Program-made: the position numbers and the translations under genes | The notes under the pieces: model-generated | Told to the model about the DNA's origin: nothing | Seen by the model: only the letters and a program-made list of their open reading frames with translations | Database searches by the model: none | Assembly: GCF_014645655.1 (NCBI RefSeq) | Contig: NZ_BMMD01000010.1 | Span: 1 to 64,000, forward strand | Direction of reading: 5' to 3' | DNA from: Agromyces bauzanensis | Lineage (GTDB): Bacteria; Actinomycetota; Actinomycetes; Actinomycetales; Microbacteriaceae | DNA: 64,000 nt | Shown here: piece after piece, positions 51,411 to 58,672 of the stretch | How positions within the stretch are numbered: the first letter of the stretch is position 1 | Layout: every line of letters begins with the position of its first letter

Positions 51411-51968
51411 TCACGCCGTGGTGGCGATCCTGACGGCGACGAGCGCCGACCCGTGATCGCCGTCGAGGCGTCGCGTCACGTCGAACCACGGTGAGGCCGT
51501 GACGGATGCCTCGACCCGGTCGAGATGGCGCCGATCCATGCCGGGAGCCGGACCGTCGCCGTAGACGATGAGGAGGCGCCCGCCGGGTGCCAAAACGTGG
51601 GCGAGCGAGGCGAGCTCGGGCGCGGAATCCGAGGTCCAGAAGACGTTGACGTTGACGGCGATGGCCGCGTCGAGCGGCCCGACCGCGGGGTCGAGCCCGG
51701 CGATGTCGGCGACGCGCAGGTCGACGATCCCGGCGTCGACCTGCTGCGGTACGCGGCGCCGGATGCGATCGACGGCATTCGCCGAACGGTCGATCGCGAC
51801 CACCGCCGGGTGGCCCGTGGCCGCGGCATCCGCGCCGTCGAGCGCTTCGAGGAGCAGCTCGACCGAGGCGCCGGTGCCCGAGCCGATGTCGAGCACCCGC
51901 TCGCCGGGCCGCGGTGCGAGGTGCTCGACCGCCCACCGGACCCGCGCGGGAACCGCCGTCGGCGCCAT
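51411..51968 (-). CDS. Class I SAM-dependent methyltransferase
   Basis: A 185-residue methyltransferase. SAM motif VLDIGSGTGASVELL is near residue 25, VVAIDRSANAVDRI near 56, and the motif IV region PLDAAIAVNVNVFW near 97. The leaderless -10 (TAGTCT) overlaps the stop of the upstream gene and supports ATG 51968. It may target a small molecule; nothing more specific is visible. Confidence 0.87.
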   Translation of the reverse strand: MAPTAVPARVRWAVEHLAPRPGERVLDIGSGTGASVELLLEALDGADAAATGHPAVVAIDRSANAVDRIRRRVPQQVDAGIVDLRVADIAGLDPAVGPLDAAIAVNVNVFWTSDSAPELASLAHVLAPGGRLLIVYGDGPAPGMDRRHLDRVEASVTASPWFDVTRRLDGDHGSALVAVRIATTA

Positions 51969-51975
51969 GGCGCGG

Positions 51976-51981
51976 AGACTA
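51976..51981 (-). promoter_or_regulatory. -10 hexamer TAGTCT, leaderless start
   Basis: On the minus strand TAGTCT lies 7 nt before ATG 51968 and overlaps the upstream stop codon. Confidence 0.6.
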
Positions 51982-52467
51982 TCCGACCCGCGTCGCCGGG
52001 CGCTCGCCGACGCTCGGCGGAAGCCGGCACAGGTCGTAGAAGTACCGCTTCGGCGCCGACTCGTCGGTCGCGTCGACGATCACGTTGACGGACGCGTGCG
52101 GCAGCTCGTCGCCCGCGAGCACCCACACCGAGAAGTGCCAGATGCCGCGCACGGCGAGGTTCAGCAGCCGGCGGCCGTCGACCACGATCACCGTGTCGGG
52201 GTCGGCCGCGCCGGGCAGTCTGCCGGCGCGGAACGGCTCGATGGTGTCGTGCCGGAGCGTCTGCTCGTCGACGTCGCCCAGCGACGCCCGCGCCACGCGC
52301 TGCCCGTGGGCGCCGAGCACGGTGGCCAGCTCGTCGGCGAAGCGCGTAGCCGGCTCCCCCGCCTCGCTCTCGACGGCCAGGAGCCGGCGACCCCGCGGCG
52401 AGTTGTGCAGGAACTCGTCGGCGATCGAGTCGAGCAGCGCCTGGCGTGCCTCGGTCAGCTCGTCCAT
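51979..52467 (-). CDS. Uridine-kinase-like protein without a P-loop
   Basis: A 162-residue protein whose layout follows small actinobacterial uridine-kinase-like proteins: an N-terminal helix, a first strand (RRLLAVESEAGEPATRFADEL near residue 22-42), a DTVIVVDGRRLL strand near 92 and an FSVWVLAGDE strand near 110. Where the Walker A GxxxxGK[ST] should stand, the text reads ESEAGEPATR, so nucleotide binding through a P-loop is unlikely. ATG 52467 is supported by TAGCCT 7 nt upstream. Role unknown. Confidence 0.72.
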   Translation of the reverse strand: MDELTEARQALLDSIADEFLHNSPRGRRLLAVESEAGEPATRFADELATVLGAHGQRVARASLGDVDEQTLRHDTIEPFRAGRLPGAADPDTVIVVDGRRLLNLAVRGIWHFSVWVLAGDELPHASVNVIVDATDESAPKRYFYDLCRLPPSVGERPATRVG

Positions 52468-52474
52468 GGCGCCT

Positions 52475-52480
52475 AGGCTA
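52475..52480 (-). promoter_or_regulatory. -10 hexamer TAGCCT, leaderless start
   Basis: On the minus strand TAGCCT lies 7 nt before ATG 52467, inside the end of the upstream ATPase gene. Confidence 0.6.
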
Positions 52481-53326
52481 CGCCTCGGCATCGACGGTCG
52501 CGACGGCTCGCGCACGGGACATCCGTTCCCCTGCGACCTCCGAGTAGGCGATCAGCGGGCGGCCGCTGACCGGATGCTCCAGCACGGTCGCCTCGACACC
52601 CCACACGCGGCGGATCAGCTCGGGGGTGAGCACTGCACCGGGCTCGCCCGCGGCCACGACCCGCCCCTCGGCGAGGACGATCACGTGATCGGCGTACCCC
52701 GCGGCGAGCGACAGGTCGTGCAGCGCGGCGAGCACGGTGAGGCCGCCGTGCGCCAGCTCGCGCAGGAGGCCGAGTATCGTGAGCTGGGCGTGCACGTCGA
52801 GGTGGTTCGTCGGCTCGTCGAGGAGCAGCAGCTCGGGCTCCTGCGCGAGGGCGCGGGCGAGGTTCACGCGCTGGCGCTCACCGCCGGACAGGGTCGCGTA
52901 CTCGCGGCCCTCGAGTTCGGTGAGTTCCGCGTCCTCGAGGCAGCGGCGCACGATCGCGTGGTCGAGCTCGCCCGGGCCCGCGAAGGCGCCGACGTACGGC
53001 GTGCGCCCGAGCGCGACGACCTCGGCGACCCGGAGGCCCGGGGCATCCGTCACCTCCTGCTCGGCGAGGGCCACGACACGAGCGCGGTCGCGTCGACGCA
53101 GGGCGGCGAGATCGCGGTCGCCGAGTCGCGCGGTGCCGGCATCCGCCCGCTCGACGCCCGCGACGAGGTGCAGGAGCGTCGACTTGCCGGCGCCGTTCGG
53201 TCCGAGCAGGGCGCCGACGCGGCCGCCGGGGACGGTGCAGTCGACGTCGTCGATGATGAGGCGGCGTCCGCGGGTGAAGCGCACGCGGTCGGCCCAGAGG
53301 CCATCGACACTGCGGGCATCGGTCAT
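52478..53326 (-). CDS. ABC importer ATPase, FecE/BtuD type (F420-0 system?)
   Basis: A 282-residue ATPase. Walker A is GPNGAGKST near residue 42, the signature is LSGGERQR near 146, Walker B is LLLLDEPTNHLD near 167 and the H-loop AALHDLSLA near 200. The NHLD form is typical of iron/cobalamin-type importers. ATG 53326 overlaps the permease stop. With the permease and binding protein it makes the three-gene cassette that in actinobacteria has been proposed to import F420-0. Confidence 0.88.
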   Translation of the reverse strand: MTDARSVDGLWADRVRFTRGRRLIIDDVDCTVPGGRVGALLGPNGAGKSTLLHLVAGVERADAGTARLGDRDLAALRRRDRARVVALAEQEVTDAPGLRVAEVVALGRTPYVGAFAGPGELDHAIVRRCLEDAELTELEGREYATLSGGERQRVNLARALAQEPELLLLDEPTNHLDVHAQLTILGLLRELAHGGLTVLAALHDLSLAAGYADHVIVLAEGRVVAAGEPGAVLTPELIRRVWGVEATVLEHPVSGRPLIAYSEVAGERMSRARAVATVDAEA

Positions 53327-54453
53327 GCGAGCCTCCGGTTGCGGAGCATCAGGACGGCGAACACGGGCCCGCCGACGAGCGCGGTGAGGATGCCGACGGG
53401 CAGCTCACGCGGGTCGAAGAGCGTACGGGCGCCCGTGTCGGCCCAGACGAGGAACAGGGCGCCCGCGAGTGCCGAGAGCGGCAGCAGCGCGCGGTGGCGC
53501 GCTCCGACGAGGAACCGCACGGCGTGCGGGAGGATGAGGCCCACGAAGCCGATCGACCCGCTGACCGCGACGAGCGCACCCGTGAGCAGGGCCGTGCCGG
53601 TGAGGAGCAGCGCGCGGCTGCGACCCACGTGCACGCCGAGGGCTGCCGCGGCGGTGTCGCCGAAGGCGAACGCGTCGAGCGTTCGGGCGCTCGCGAGGAG
53701 TGGTACGCCGATGAGGATGACCGCGCCGCCCGCGATCGCGACCGAGGTCCAGTCGGTGCCGGCGAGCGAGCCGAGCAGCCAGTTGAGGATCTCTCGGTAG
53801 GAGTCGCCGGTGGCGCTCCAGAAGATGATGAGGCTCGTGAACGCGCCGAACACCGCCGACACCGCGAGCCCCGCGAGCACCGTGCGCGTCGGCGTCAGCG
53901 GCCCGGCCGCGTTCGCGAGGGCGAGCGTGGCCACGAGCGCGGTCAGTGCGCCGGCGAAGGCCGCGACCGGCAGGAGCAGGCCCACGCCGAGCACGATCAC
54001 GACGACCGCGCCGACCGACGCGCCCGACGAGAGGCCGAGCAGGTACGGATCGGCGAGCGGGTTGCGGGTGAGCGCCTGCATGACCGCGCCGCAGAGGGCG
54101 AGGCCCGCGCCGACGGCGGCGGCGCTGAGCACGCGAGGCATCCGCAGCTCCCACACGATGCCGTCGCGGAGCGGGCTGAGGGTCGGTTCGCCGATGCCGA
54201 GGTGCGCGAGCACGCTCGCCCATACGTCGGCGGGGCTGAGGCCGGCCGGGCCGATGGTCACTGCGACGACGACGGATGCGGCGAGCAGCAGGCCGAGCGT
54301 GACGGCCCACGCCGCGGAGCGCGCGCCGTCGCCGCTGCGCGCACCCGGCGGTCGAGGTGGACGCGCAGCGTCCGTATCGAGACCCGGCGAGCCGTTGCTC
54401 GAACGGCTGGTCTCGATACGCGGCTGCGCCGCTGCTCGACCAACGGACTCCAT
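53323..54453 (-). CDS. FecCD-type ABC permease (F420-0 system?)
   Basis: A 376-residue permease with about ten transmembrane helices. Family segments are LRMPRVLSAAAVGAGLALCG near residue 104, NPLADPYLLGLSSGA near 131 and GSIGFVGLILPHAVR near 310 (contact to the ATPase). The first 45 residues are low-complexity and include a family D repeat hairpin (54375-54418), as in the other permease at 49897. ATG 54453 overlaps the binding-protein stop by one base (TGATG). Confidence 0.88.
   Translation of the reverse strand: MESVGRAAAQPRIETSRSSNGSPGLDTDAARPPRPPGARSGDGARSAAWAVTLGLLLAASVVVAVTIGPAGLSPADVWASVLAHLGIGEPTLSPLRDGIVWELRMPRVLSAAAVGAGLALCGAVMQALTRNPLADPYLLGLSSGASVGAVVVIVLGVGLLLPVAAFAGALTALVATLALANAAGPLTPTRTVLAGLAVSAVFGAFTSLIIFWSATGDSYREILNWLLGSLAGTDWTSVAIAGGAVILIGVPLLASARTLDAFAFGDTAAAALGVHVGRSRALLLTGTALLTGALVAVSGSIGFVGLILPHAVRFLVGARHRALLPLSALAGALFLVWADTGARTLFDPRELPVGILTALVGGPVFAVLMLRNRRLA
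54375..54450. repeat. Composite repeat family D copy 3 (inside permease codons)
   Basis: TATCGAGACC (54375-54384) pairs with GGTCTCGATA (54409-54418), and inside it AGCCGTT pairs with AACGGCT. This is followed by GCGGCTGCGCCGC and CTGCTCGACCAACGG, the family D tail. It is translated as permease residues about 2-27. Confidence 0.8.
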
Positions 54454-55454
54454 CAGTTCTCCAGGCTGCCGAGTTGCTCCACGAGCGACGCGACCGCGCC
54501 CACGTTGCGCACGCCCGCCTCGGTCGCCGGGAAGTCGACGATCAGGTAGCGCTGCTCCTGCACGGCGGGCAGCGCCGCAGTGGCGGGGTTCTGCTCGAGG
54601 TGCGCGATCTTCTGCTCGGCGGTGTTCCACGCGGCATCCACGAGCACGATGACGTCGGGGTTCGCCGCGACGATCGCCTCCCAGCTCATCGACGTCCACG
54701 TGTCCTCGACGCCGGCGGCGATGTTCTCCAAGCCCGCTGCGTCCATGATCATCTGCGGCGCGCCGATGCCCGCGCCGACGTAGGGCGTGTCGTCGCCCGA
54801 GGAGTACCAGAGCGCCGTGAGGCCCTCGTCGTTCGGCTCGATGGCGTCGAGCTCGGCGCGCTGCTCCGCCACGAGGTCGGCCGCAGCATCCCGAACGCCG
54901 AACAGCTCGCCGGCCTCCTCGAACTCGCGGAGGACCTCGTCGAACGTGAGCGGGTTCGGCATGTAGCCCTCGGCCTTGCACGCGGCGGGGGCGACGTAGG
55001 TCGCGACGCCGAGCTTCGCGAGCGTCTCGCGGTCGCCGGCGCCCTCTGCGGAGAGGTTCGACTCCCAGCCCGCGAAGACGAGGTCGGGTTCGGCCGCGAG
55101 CGTGACCTCCTGCGAGGGCACCTTGTCGGAGAGCGCCTCGAGGCCGGATGCCGCGTCGGCGTACGCGTCGGGCACGGGTCCGTCGCCGAAGGCGGTGCCG
55201 ACGATGCGATCCTCGAGCCCGAGCGCGAGGAGCAGCTCAAGGGTCGAGGACTTGATCGTGACGATGCGCTCGGGCGCCTCGTCGAGGGTCACCTCGGTGC
55301 CGCAGTTGTCGATCGTGACCGGATAGCCGGATGCCGCGGCGGCGGTCGCGTCGTCGGCGCCCGACGATGCCGTGGAGGTCGCCGCACAGCCGGCGAGGAG
55401 CAGGGCCGCGGCTGAGAGCGTGAGCAGGGGAGCGAGACGGCGGGGAGCGGGCAT
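54453..55454 (-). CDS. ABC substrate-binding lipoprotein (putative F420-0 binding)
   Basis: A 333-residue binding protein of the FecB/BtuF type. The lipobox LLLAGC is near residue 21. The N-lobe segment YPVTIDNCGTEVTLDEAPER at about 43-62 and VTIKSSTLELLLALGL after it, plus GWESNLSAEGAGDR and YSSGDDTPYVGAGIG, match my memory of the proteins annotated as putative F420-0 ABC transporter binding proteins. GGAGG lies 4 nt before ATG 55454. cofD lies 2 kb away, consistent with an F420 link. A siderophore or vitamin ligand is the alternative. Confidence 0.75.
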   Translation of the reverse strand: MPAPRRLAPLLTLSAAALLLAGCAATSTASSGADDATAAAASGYPVTIDNCGTEVTLDEAPERIVTIKSSTLELLLALGLEDRIVGTAFGDGPVPDAYADAASGLEALSDKVPSQEVTLAAEPDLVFAGWESNLSAEGAGDRETLAKLGVATYVAPAACKAEGYMPNPLTFDEVLREFEEAGELFGVRDAAADLVAEQRAELDAIEPNDEGLTALWYSSGDDTPYVGAGIGAPQMIMDAAGLENIAAGVEDTWTSMSWEAIVAANPDVIVLVDAAWNTAEQKIAHLEQNPATAALPAVQEQRYLIVDFPATEAGVRNVGAVASLVEQLGSLEN

Positions 55455-55591
55455 GAGGCCTCCGGGATGATAGGTGCAACGTCGACTCCGACGAACGTCG
55501 GCGACTCGCAGCCCAATCCCGGGCCACACGCATCGATCAGATCCAGATCGAGGGGTCGTTCACCATCGTAGACCCGCCGGAAGGCCGTGGG

Positions 55592-55620
55592 GAGGCGTCA
55601 GGGAACCATGGTCCCCGGCC
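55592..55620. repeat. 29-bp direct repeat flanking the pyruvate-kinase gene, left copy
   Basis: GAGGCGTCAGGGAACC followed by ATGGTCCCCGGCC. It matches 25 of 29 bases of 57513-57541, on the other side of the pyruvate-kinase-like gene, in the same orientation. Confidence 0.7.
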
Positions 55621-55647
55621 GTCCAGCCCCTGTTCACACGCCGATCG

Positions 55648-55653
55648 TAGGAT
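55648..55653 (+). promoter_or_regulatory. -10 hexamer TAGGAT, leaderless start
   Basis: TAGGAT lies 6 nt before ATG 55660. Confidence 0.6.
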
Positions 55654-55659
55654 GCCGGC

Positions 55660-57510
55660 ATGCAGCGCGATCCCGCCCACCTCACCGCTGTCGCGGCACG
55701 ACTCGATGCCCTGCACGACGACCTCCTCCGCGCCACCGGACATGCCGGAGCGGCCGTCGCCGACGCACACCCGGACAACCGTGGGAGTGCGCAGAACCTC
55801 GCCCAGTACGTGGAACTCCGCCAGCACGACATCCGCCCCCTGCAGGAGTCGCTCGCCGAGCTGGGACTCTCCTCGCTCGGTCGCACCGAGCCGCACGTGC
55901 TCGCCACGCTCGAGGCCGTCCGGGTCGCGCTCGCGCGCCTCGCGGGACTGCCCGATCCGGTCGTCGTCGATCCCCCGGTCGATTTCGTGACCGGTCCCGA
56001 GTTGCTCGCGCAGAACGCCGACGACCTGCTGGGAACTGCGCGCAATCGCCGACGGACCCGCATCATGGTGACCCTGCCGACGGAGGCGGCGACCGACCCC
56101 GGCCTGGCCGACCGCGTCGTCGCGGCAGGCGCCGAGGTGGTGCGCATCAACTGCGCACACGACGGCCCCGAGGCGTGGTCGGCCATGATCCGCAATGTCC
56201 GGCGCGCCGAGCGCGCGCACGGCCGCCGCGTCGCGGTCACCATGGATCTGGCCGGTCCGAAGCTGCGCACGGGGCCGATCCAGCCTGGCCCGCAGGTGCT
56301 CAAGGTGCGGCCGGTACGCGATGCACTCGGGCGCACCGTCGAGCCGGCTCGCCTGCGATTGACGGCGGAGATACCGGATGCCGCGGCCGCGGCATCCGCC
56401 ACCGCCACCGAGCCCGCCGCGGAGGAGCCCGCCGCCGACGGACCGGCCCGGCTGCCGGTCGTCGCCGTCGCCGACCAGGCCTGGCTCCGCGGCCTCGCCG
56501 AGGGCGACGCCGTGCGCCTGCGCGACGCGCGTGGCCGGCGCCGCCGCCTGCGCGTCGTGGGCGTCGCCGGACCCGACCGGATCGTCGAGGTCGACCGCAC
56601 GGTGTACTTCACGCCCGGCATCCGCCTGAGGTCCGGCGGCGAGACGACCCGCGTCGGCGCGCTGCCGGCGACGGAGCAGCGTCTCCTGCTGCATCCGGGC
56701 GACGTGCTCACGCTCGTGCCCTCGCTCGAGCCCGTGCCGGTCGACGCCGGGCGTATCGGCTGCACGCTGCCGCAGGTGTTCCGCGACGCCGCGCACGGAC
56801 ACCGCATCATGTTCGACGACGGCAAGGTGTCGGGCCGCATCGAGCACGTCTCCCCCGGTGCGGTGCGTGTGCGGATCACCGAGGCCGACGGCGGCGCGGT
56901 GAAGCTCGGCGCGGCGAAGGGCATCAACCTGCCCGACACCGACCTCAGGCTCCCGGCGCTGACCGACGCCGACCTGTCATACCTGCCGTTCGTCGTCGAG
57001 CACGCCGACGCCGTCAGCCTGTCGTTCGTGCGCGGCGCCGACGACGTGCTGCTCCTCCAGCGCCACCTCACCGACCTCGGGGGCAACGAGCTCGGACTCA
57101 TCCTCAAGATCGAGACGGTCGCGGGATTCGAGCGCCTGCCCGACATCCTCTTCGCAGCAATGAGGTGGCCTCGCGTCGGGGTGATGATCGCGCGCGGCGA
57201 CCTCGCCGTGGAGGCCGGGTATCGCCGCCTCGCCGAGCTGCAGGAGGAGATGCTCTGGCTCTGCGAGGCGGCGCACGTGCCCGTGATCTGGGCGACGCAG
57301 GTGCTGGACACGCTCGCCCGCACCGGCCGCCCGTCGCGTGCCGAGGTGACGGATGCGGCGATGTCGGGTCGCGCAGAGTGCGTGATGCTCAACAAGGGCC
57401 CCTGGGTCGGCGCGGCGGTGGAGGCGCTCGACGACATCCTTGGACGCATGGACGATCACCAGCGCAAGAAGCAGTCGCTGTTGCGTCGGCTCACGAGCTG
57501 GGAGGCCTGA
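55660..57510 (+). CDS. Pyruvate-kinase-like protein with helical N-terminal domain
   Basis: A 616-residue protein. Residues 1-130 are an extra helical domain absent from standard pyruvate kinase. The kinase barrel follows: VRINCAHDG near 164 (RLNFSHG equivalent), MDLAGPKLRTG near 192, a B-domain, LSFVRGADD near 449, LILKIETVAGFERLPDIL near 483, VMIARGDLAVE near 508 and WATQVLDTLARTGRPSRAEV near 547. The usual C-terminal regulatory domain is missing. The active-site Lys and metal Glu/Asp positions appear kept. It may be an atypical pyruvate kinase or a phosphoenolpyruvate enzyme; F420 synthesis uses a phosphoenolpyruvate-derived precursor in some bacteria, so context is suggestive only. Confidence 0.82.
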   Translation: MQRDPAHLTAVAARLDALHDDLLRATGHAGAAVADAHPDNRGSAQNLAQYVELRQHDIRPLQESLAELGLSSLGRTEPHVLATLEAVRVALARLAGLPDPVVVDPPVDFVTGPELLAQNADDLLGTARNRRRTRIMVTLPTEAATDPGLADRVVAAGAEVVRINCAHDGPEAWSAMIRNVRRAERAHGRRVAVTMDLAGPKLRTGPIQPGPQVLKVRPVRDALGRTVEPARLRLTAEIPDAAAAASATATEPAAEEPAADGPARLPVVAVADQAWLRGLAEGDAVRLRDARGRRRRLRVVGVAGPDRIVEVDRTVYFTPGIRLRSGGETTRVGALPATEQRLLLHPGDVLTLVPSLEPVPVDAGRIGCTLPQVFRDAAHGHRIMFDDGKVSGRIEHVSPGAVRVRITEADGGAVKLGAAKGINLPDTDLRLPALTDADLSYLPFVVEHADAVSLSFVRGADDVLLLQRHLTDLGGNELGLILKIETVAGFERLPDILFAAMRWPRVGVMIARGDLAVEAGYRRLAELQEEMLWLCEAAHVPVIWATQVLDTLARTGRPSRAEVTDAAMSGRAECVMLNKGPWVGAAVEALDDILGRMDDHQRKKQSLLRRLTSWEA

Positions 57511-57512
57511 GC

Positions 57513-57549
57513 GAGGCGCCAGGGAACCCTGATCCCCGTCCCTGGTGCC
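57513..57549. terminator. Hairpin after the pyruvate-kinase gene (contains right direct-repeat copy)
   Basis: GGCGCCAGGGA (57515-57525) pairs with TCCCTGGTGCC (57539-57549) with one G-T. It lies between the converging pyruvate-kinase and cofD genes. Positions 57513-57541 repeat the left copy at 55592-55620. Confidence 0.7.
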
Positions 57550-57579
57550 GCGCGGTCGGCACGACTTGCCGTCCGCGCG

Positions 57580-58584
57580 TCAGCGCGCCACGGCTCCGAG
57601 GTCGATCGCGGCGCCCGCGAGCGCGGCCGAGGTGTCGAGGTCGCGCATCCAGAGCGGCACGGATGTCGCGGCGAGGCCGATCGCCCGGAGCGGCGCGACC
57701 GCCGCGGCATCCACCTCGTCGACGAGCCAGCCGTCGAGGAGGCCTCCCGCCGAACGTGCGCCGTAGTGCCGGGCGACGGCCGCGGCATCCGTCTCCACGC
57801 CGATCGCGGTGAGGCACGCGTCAGCCATGCCACGCACGACCTGCCCTCCGATGATCGGCGAGACGCCGACCACCGATGCGCGCGTCTCGGCGAGGGCCTC
57901 CCGGATGCCGGGGACGGCCACGATCGTGCCGATCGAGACGACGGGGTTCGACGGCGCGAAGAGCACGACGTCGGCGCCCGTGATCGCCTCGACGACACCG
58001 GGCGCGGGGCGTGCCTCGTCGAGGTTGCGCTGCCGGAACGCGCGCGCGGGAAGCGCCGCCCGGTGGCGAGTCCACCACTCCTGGAAGTGCAGTTCGCGTA
58101 CGCCGCCGGGCGCGTCGGGGTCGGCCACCTCGACGTACGTGTCGACCTCCGTGTCGGTCGCGGGGATCAGCCGCACCCCGAGCGGCCATCGCCGCTGCAG
58201 GCGCTCGGCGACCTGCGACGGCGAGAGGCCCTCGCGCAGCCACGCCGTGCGCGCGAGGTGGGTGCCCAGGTCGAGGTCGCCCAGCGTGAACCACGGCCAG
58301 CCCACGCCCCACTCGCGCAGTTCCGTCGACACGCGTTCGGTCTCGCCGGCCCGGCCCCAGCCGCGCTCGGTGTCGTTGACGCCCGCGAGAGAGTAGAGCA
58401 GCGAGTCGAAGTCGGGCATCAGGCGCACGCCCGCGAGCCACAGGTCGTCGCCGGTGTTCACGATCACGGTGACGGATGCCTCGGTGCCGCCTGGCCCGTC
58501 GGGCAAGCGCCGTCCGCACTCTTCGCGCACGCCGCGCACGAAGCGCGAGCCTCCAACCCCGCCGGCGAGCACCGTGATCCGCAT
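57580..58584 (-). CDS. cofD: 2-phospho-L-lactate transferase
   Basis: A 334-residue CofD/FbiA enzyme that joins the guanylylated precursor made by CofC to Fo, giving F420-0. The N-terminal GGVGGSRFVRG near residue 8 contacts the nucleotide. Other family segments are VNTGDDLWLAGVRLMPDFDS near 42-61, FAPSNPVVSIGTI near 210 and VSPIIGGQVVRGMAD near 240. The -10 hexamer 6 nt upstream indicates an independent promoter. It is 13 kb from the cofE-cofC-fgd cluster. fbiC (Fo synthase) is not in the window. Confidence 0.94.
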   Translation of the reverse strand: MRITVLAGGVGGSRFVRGVREECGRRLPDGPGGTEASVTVIVNTGDDLWLAGVRLMPDFDSLLYSLAGVNDTERGWGRAGETERVSTELREWGVGWPWFTLGDLDLGTHLARTAWLREGLSPSQVAERLQRRWPLGVRLIPATDTEVDTYVEVADPDAPGGVRELHFQEWWTRHRAALPARAFRQRNLDEARPAPGVVEAITGADVVLFAPSNPVVSIGTIVAVPGIREALAETRASVVGVSPIIGGQVVRGMADACLTAIGVETDAAAVARHYGARSAGGLLDGWLVDEVDAAAVAPLRAIGLAATSVPLWMRDLDTSAALAGAAIDLGAVAR

Positions 58585-58590
58585 CCGGCC

Positions 58591-58596
58591 AGCCTA
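58591..58596 (-). promoter_or_regulatory. -10 hexamer TAGGCT, leaderless start
   Basis: On the minus strand TAGGCT lies 6 nt before the cofD ATG at 58584. Confidence 0.6.
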
Positions 58597-58672
58597 TGCG
58601 CGACGCCTCTGGCATTCCGCGCCCGAGGGGTACACGATGGAACGCAGGATCCGCAGCGGAGCGGGAGGCCAC

